Source: Candidatus Zhuqueibacterota bacterium (GTDB lineage: Bacteria; Zhuqueibacterota; Zhuqueibacteria; Oceanimicrobiales; Oceanimicrobiaceae). From it: a DNA stretch of 64,000 bases. A program made the translations under genes and the position numbers. The notes under the pieces are model-generated. The model saw only the letters and a list, made by a program, of their open reading frames with translations, ran no database searches and was not told the origin of the DNA. Shown here piece by piece: positions 62,515 to 64,000 of this stretch; the first letter of the stretch is position 1; the number at the start of each line of letters is the position of its first letter. Location of the stretch: contig JAJDAD010000033.1 of assembly GCA_029262055.1 (NCBI GenBank), positions 1 to 64,000 on the forward strand, read 5' to 3'.

Positions 62515-64000
62515 ATGAAAATGCCTACTGTTTTGCCAACTTATTACCGCAAGAATCACAAGATCGTGAAGCAAACCTGTTTCATCTTACTCCTTTTTGT
62601 CAGCGCCTGCACACGTCCGCAACCACAGTCGGAACAAGAACGCTGGCAAGCACATGCTGCCAATACTGAGATCATTCGCGACGATTTTGGCGTGCCGCAT
62701 ATTTACGGCAAGACCGATGCCGACGCCGTGTTTGGGTTGCTGTACGCCCAGTGCGAAGATGATTTCAATCGAGTCGAAAGAAACTATATCTGGGCTATCG
62801 GCCGGTTGGCCGAAGTGGACGGTGAGGGTGCGTTGTACAGTGACCTCAGGGCAAGATTATTCATGACTCGCGCAGAGGCGGTTCAGCATTATGAGAGCAG
62901 TCCGGCATGGTTGAAAAAACTCTGTGACGCCTTCGCCGATGGGGTCAACTACTACCTGTACACACATCCGGAAGTACAGCCGAAGCTCCTGACGCACTTC
63001 GAGCCCTGGATGCCCATGTACTTCAGCGAAGGTTCCATAGGCGGAGATATTGAACGTGTCTCCACAAAGAAGATAAAGGCCTTTTACGGGGCTCCGCAGC
63101 CGGTTGCCGCAAAGGAAGGTCATGACCAGGCGGTACATCTTAGCGACAATGAGCCGAGGGGGTCCAACGGGTTTGCCATTTCAGGTAAATTGACCGAGTC
63201 CGGCAACGCCATGCTACTCATCAATCCGCACACGTCTTTTTTCTTCCGGGGAGAAGTCCACGCCGTGAGTGAAGAAGGCCTGAATGCGTATGGCGCCGTG
63301 ACGTGGGGGCAGTTTTTTGTCTACCAGGGGTTTAATGAAAAGACCGGCTGGATGCACACTTCTACCTACACCGATGTCATCGACGAGTTTGTTGAGACTA
63401 TTGTTGAGAATGAAAACGGACTGCAATATGAATACGGTGATGAACTTAGGCCGGTTGAGACGGTGGAAGTCACCTTGAACTACAAGGACAGCACCGGGAC
63501 GCAAGAGCGAAAGTTCACCATGTATCGTACACATCACGGTCCGGTTACCGGGTCAATCGACGGCAAATGGGTGGCAACGGCCATGATGTGGGATCCCGTA
63601 AACGCTTTGGCTCAATCCTATACGCGAACAAAGTTAGGCGGTCATAAAGACTTTAGGGAGATGATGGATATTCGCACCAACTCCTCTAACAATACTGTTT
63701 ATGCTGATGCCGAGGGAAACATCGCCTATTATCATGGTAATTTCATTCCGAAAAGAGACGTTAAGTTTGATTATACCAAACCTCTGGATGGTAGTGATCC
63801 CGCGACTGACTGGCAAGGGTTGCATACGGTGGACGAAGCCATCGTTGTAGTCAACCCGGCCAATGGCTGGCTCCAAAACTGCAATTCCACGCCATTTACC
63901 AGTGCGGGGCAATTCAGCCCCAAAGCTGCGGACTACCCGGGATACATGTCTCTCAACCGGGAAAACTTTCGCGGCGTTCACGCAATGCGACTCCTGCAGA
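62515..64000 (+). CDS. Penicillin acylase-family lipoprotein (incomplete at window end)
   Basis: 495 codons are visible and the frame is open to base 64000. A lipobox (VSAC, Cys32) is followed by the alpha part (IIRDDFGVPHIYGKTDADA; YAQCEDDFNRVE) and the N-terminal nucleophile Ser217 in PRGSNGFAISG, the point where the precursor is expected to self-cleave. The beta chain continues with MLLINPHTSF, GQFFVYQGFNEKTGW and YRTHHGPVTG. Family members hydrolyse amides such as penicillins, N-acyl-homoserine lactones or other N-acyl compounds; substrate not determined. TAAGGA precedes the ATG. Confidence 0.9.
   Translation, partial: MKMPTVLPTYYRKNHKIVKQTCFILLLFVSACTRPQPQSEQERWQAHAANTEIIRDDFGVPHIYGKTDADAVFGLLYAQCEDDFNRVERNYIWAIGRLAEVDGEGALYSDLRARLFMTRAEAVQHYESSPAWLKKLCDAFADGVNYYLYTHPEVQPKLLTHFEPWMPMYFSEGSIGGDIERVSTKKIKAFYGAPQPVAAKEGHDQAVHLSDNEPRGSNGFAISGKLTESGNAMLLINPHTSFFFRGEVHAVSEEGLNAYGAVTWGQFFVYQGFNEKTGWMHTSTYTDVIDEFVETIVENENGLQYEYGDELRPVETVEVTLNYKDSTGTQERKFTMYRTHHGPVTGSIDGKWVATAMMWDPVNALAQSYTRTKLGGHKDFREMMDIRTNSSNNTVYADAEGNIAYYHGNFIPKRDVKFDYTKPLDGSDPATDWQGLHTVDEAIVVVNPANGWLQNCNSTPFTSAGQFSPKAADYPGYMSLNRENFRGVHAMRLLQ

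Overview
The window looks like chromosomal DNA of an uncultured FCB-group bacterium, most plausibly a Calditrichota/KSB1-type lineage. The evidence is indirect: a GWxTD-domain protein (447-2369), an M1 peptidase ending in a FlgD-like C-terminal sorting domain (44574-47300), many lipoproteins and signal-peptide enzymes with TPR or beta-propeller folds, and a MsrAB fusion lipoprotein. No rRNA, tRNA or CRISPR array was found.

Layout. 1-5 kb: a decayed IS3-type transposase, a GWxTD protein, a LOG-family protein, a degenerate tandem repeat next to a REP-associated tyrosine transposase (RAYT) flanked by REP-like palindromes, and a nucleoside phosphorylase. 5-9.9 kb: MsrAB, a lysine-rich DUF2934 protein, PdxB with a possible structured leader, and a degenerate HATPase-REC protein. 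10-18 kb: the most interesting locus: ECF sigma factor, ZAS-type anti-sigma with a periplasmic TPR-like part, a membrane-anchored TPR-CHAT (caspase-like) protein, a ZU5-like lipoprotein ending in an HFS motif behind a candidate sigma-54 promoter, a TPR protein and a sigma-54 activator. 18-28 kb: glutamate dehydrogenase, an S9-fold protein with the catalytic Ser replaced by Gly, Ddl, and a minus-strand operon GT2 - DUF4922 - SpoIID/LytB - RlmL-like methylase - membrane protein. 28-40 kb: small hypotheticals, an NTF2-like lipoprotein, an S9 peptidase, MscS, an M1 lipoprotein, a methyltransferase, a Tll0287-like haem protein and a TPR protein. 40-54 kb: visibly more AT-rich, mostly plus-strand single genes (DPP-IV-like peptidase, BNR lipoprotein, M1 peptidase, SDR, DDAH, amino-acid permease, cupin), then a serine hydrolase broken by an internally deleted IS21 element, a PPOX-type FMN protein and DsrE. 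54-62 kb: RDD protein, DUF3616, HerA-like ATPase and a minus-strand group DUF4332 - DUF937 - MscS-like - OmpA. 62.5-64 kb: a penicillin-acylase family lipoprotein that runs off the window.

How the genes may work together. In the 10-18 kb locus the sigma/anti-sigma genes overlap and the TPR-CHAT gene follows within 31 bases. Predicted topology puts both the CHAT protease and the C-terminal part of the anti-sigma in the periplasm, so a protease-controlled sigma switch is a reasonable hypothesis. It resembles in logic the TPR-CHAT/RpoE module of type III-E CRISPR systems, but no CRISPR component is present. The rest of the window is mainly envelope maintenance (SpoIID operon, Ddl, OmpA/Msc proteins) and secreted peptide hydrolysis (three S9-fold and two M1 proteins, one acylase). 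All functions are assigned by reading motifs; no search was run.
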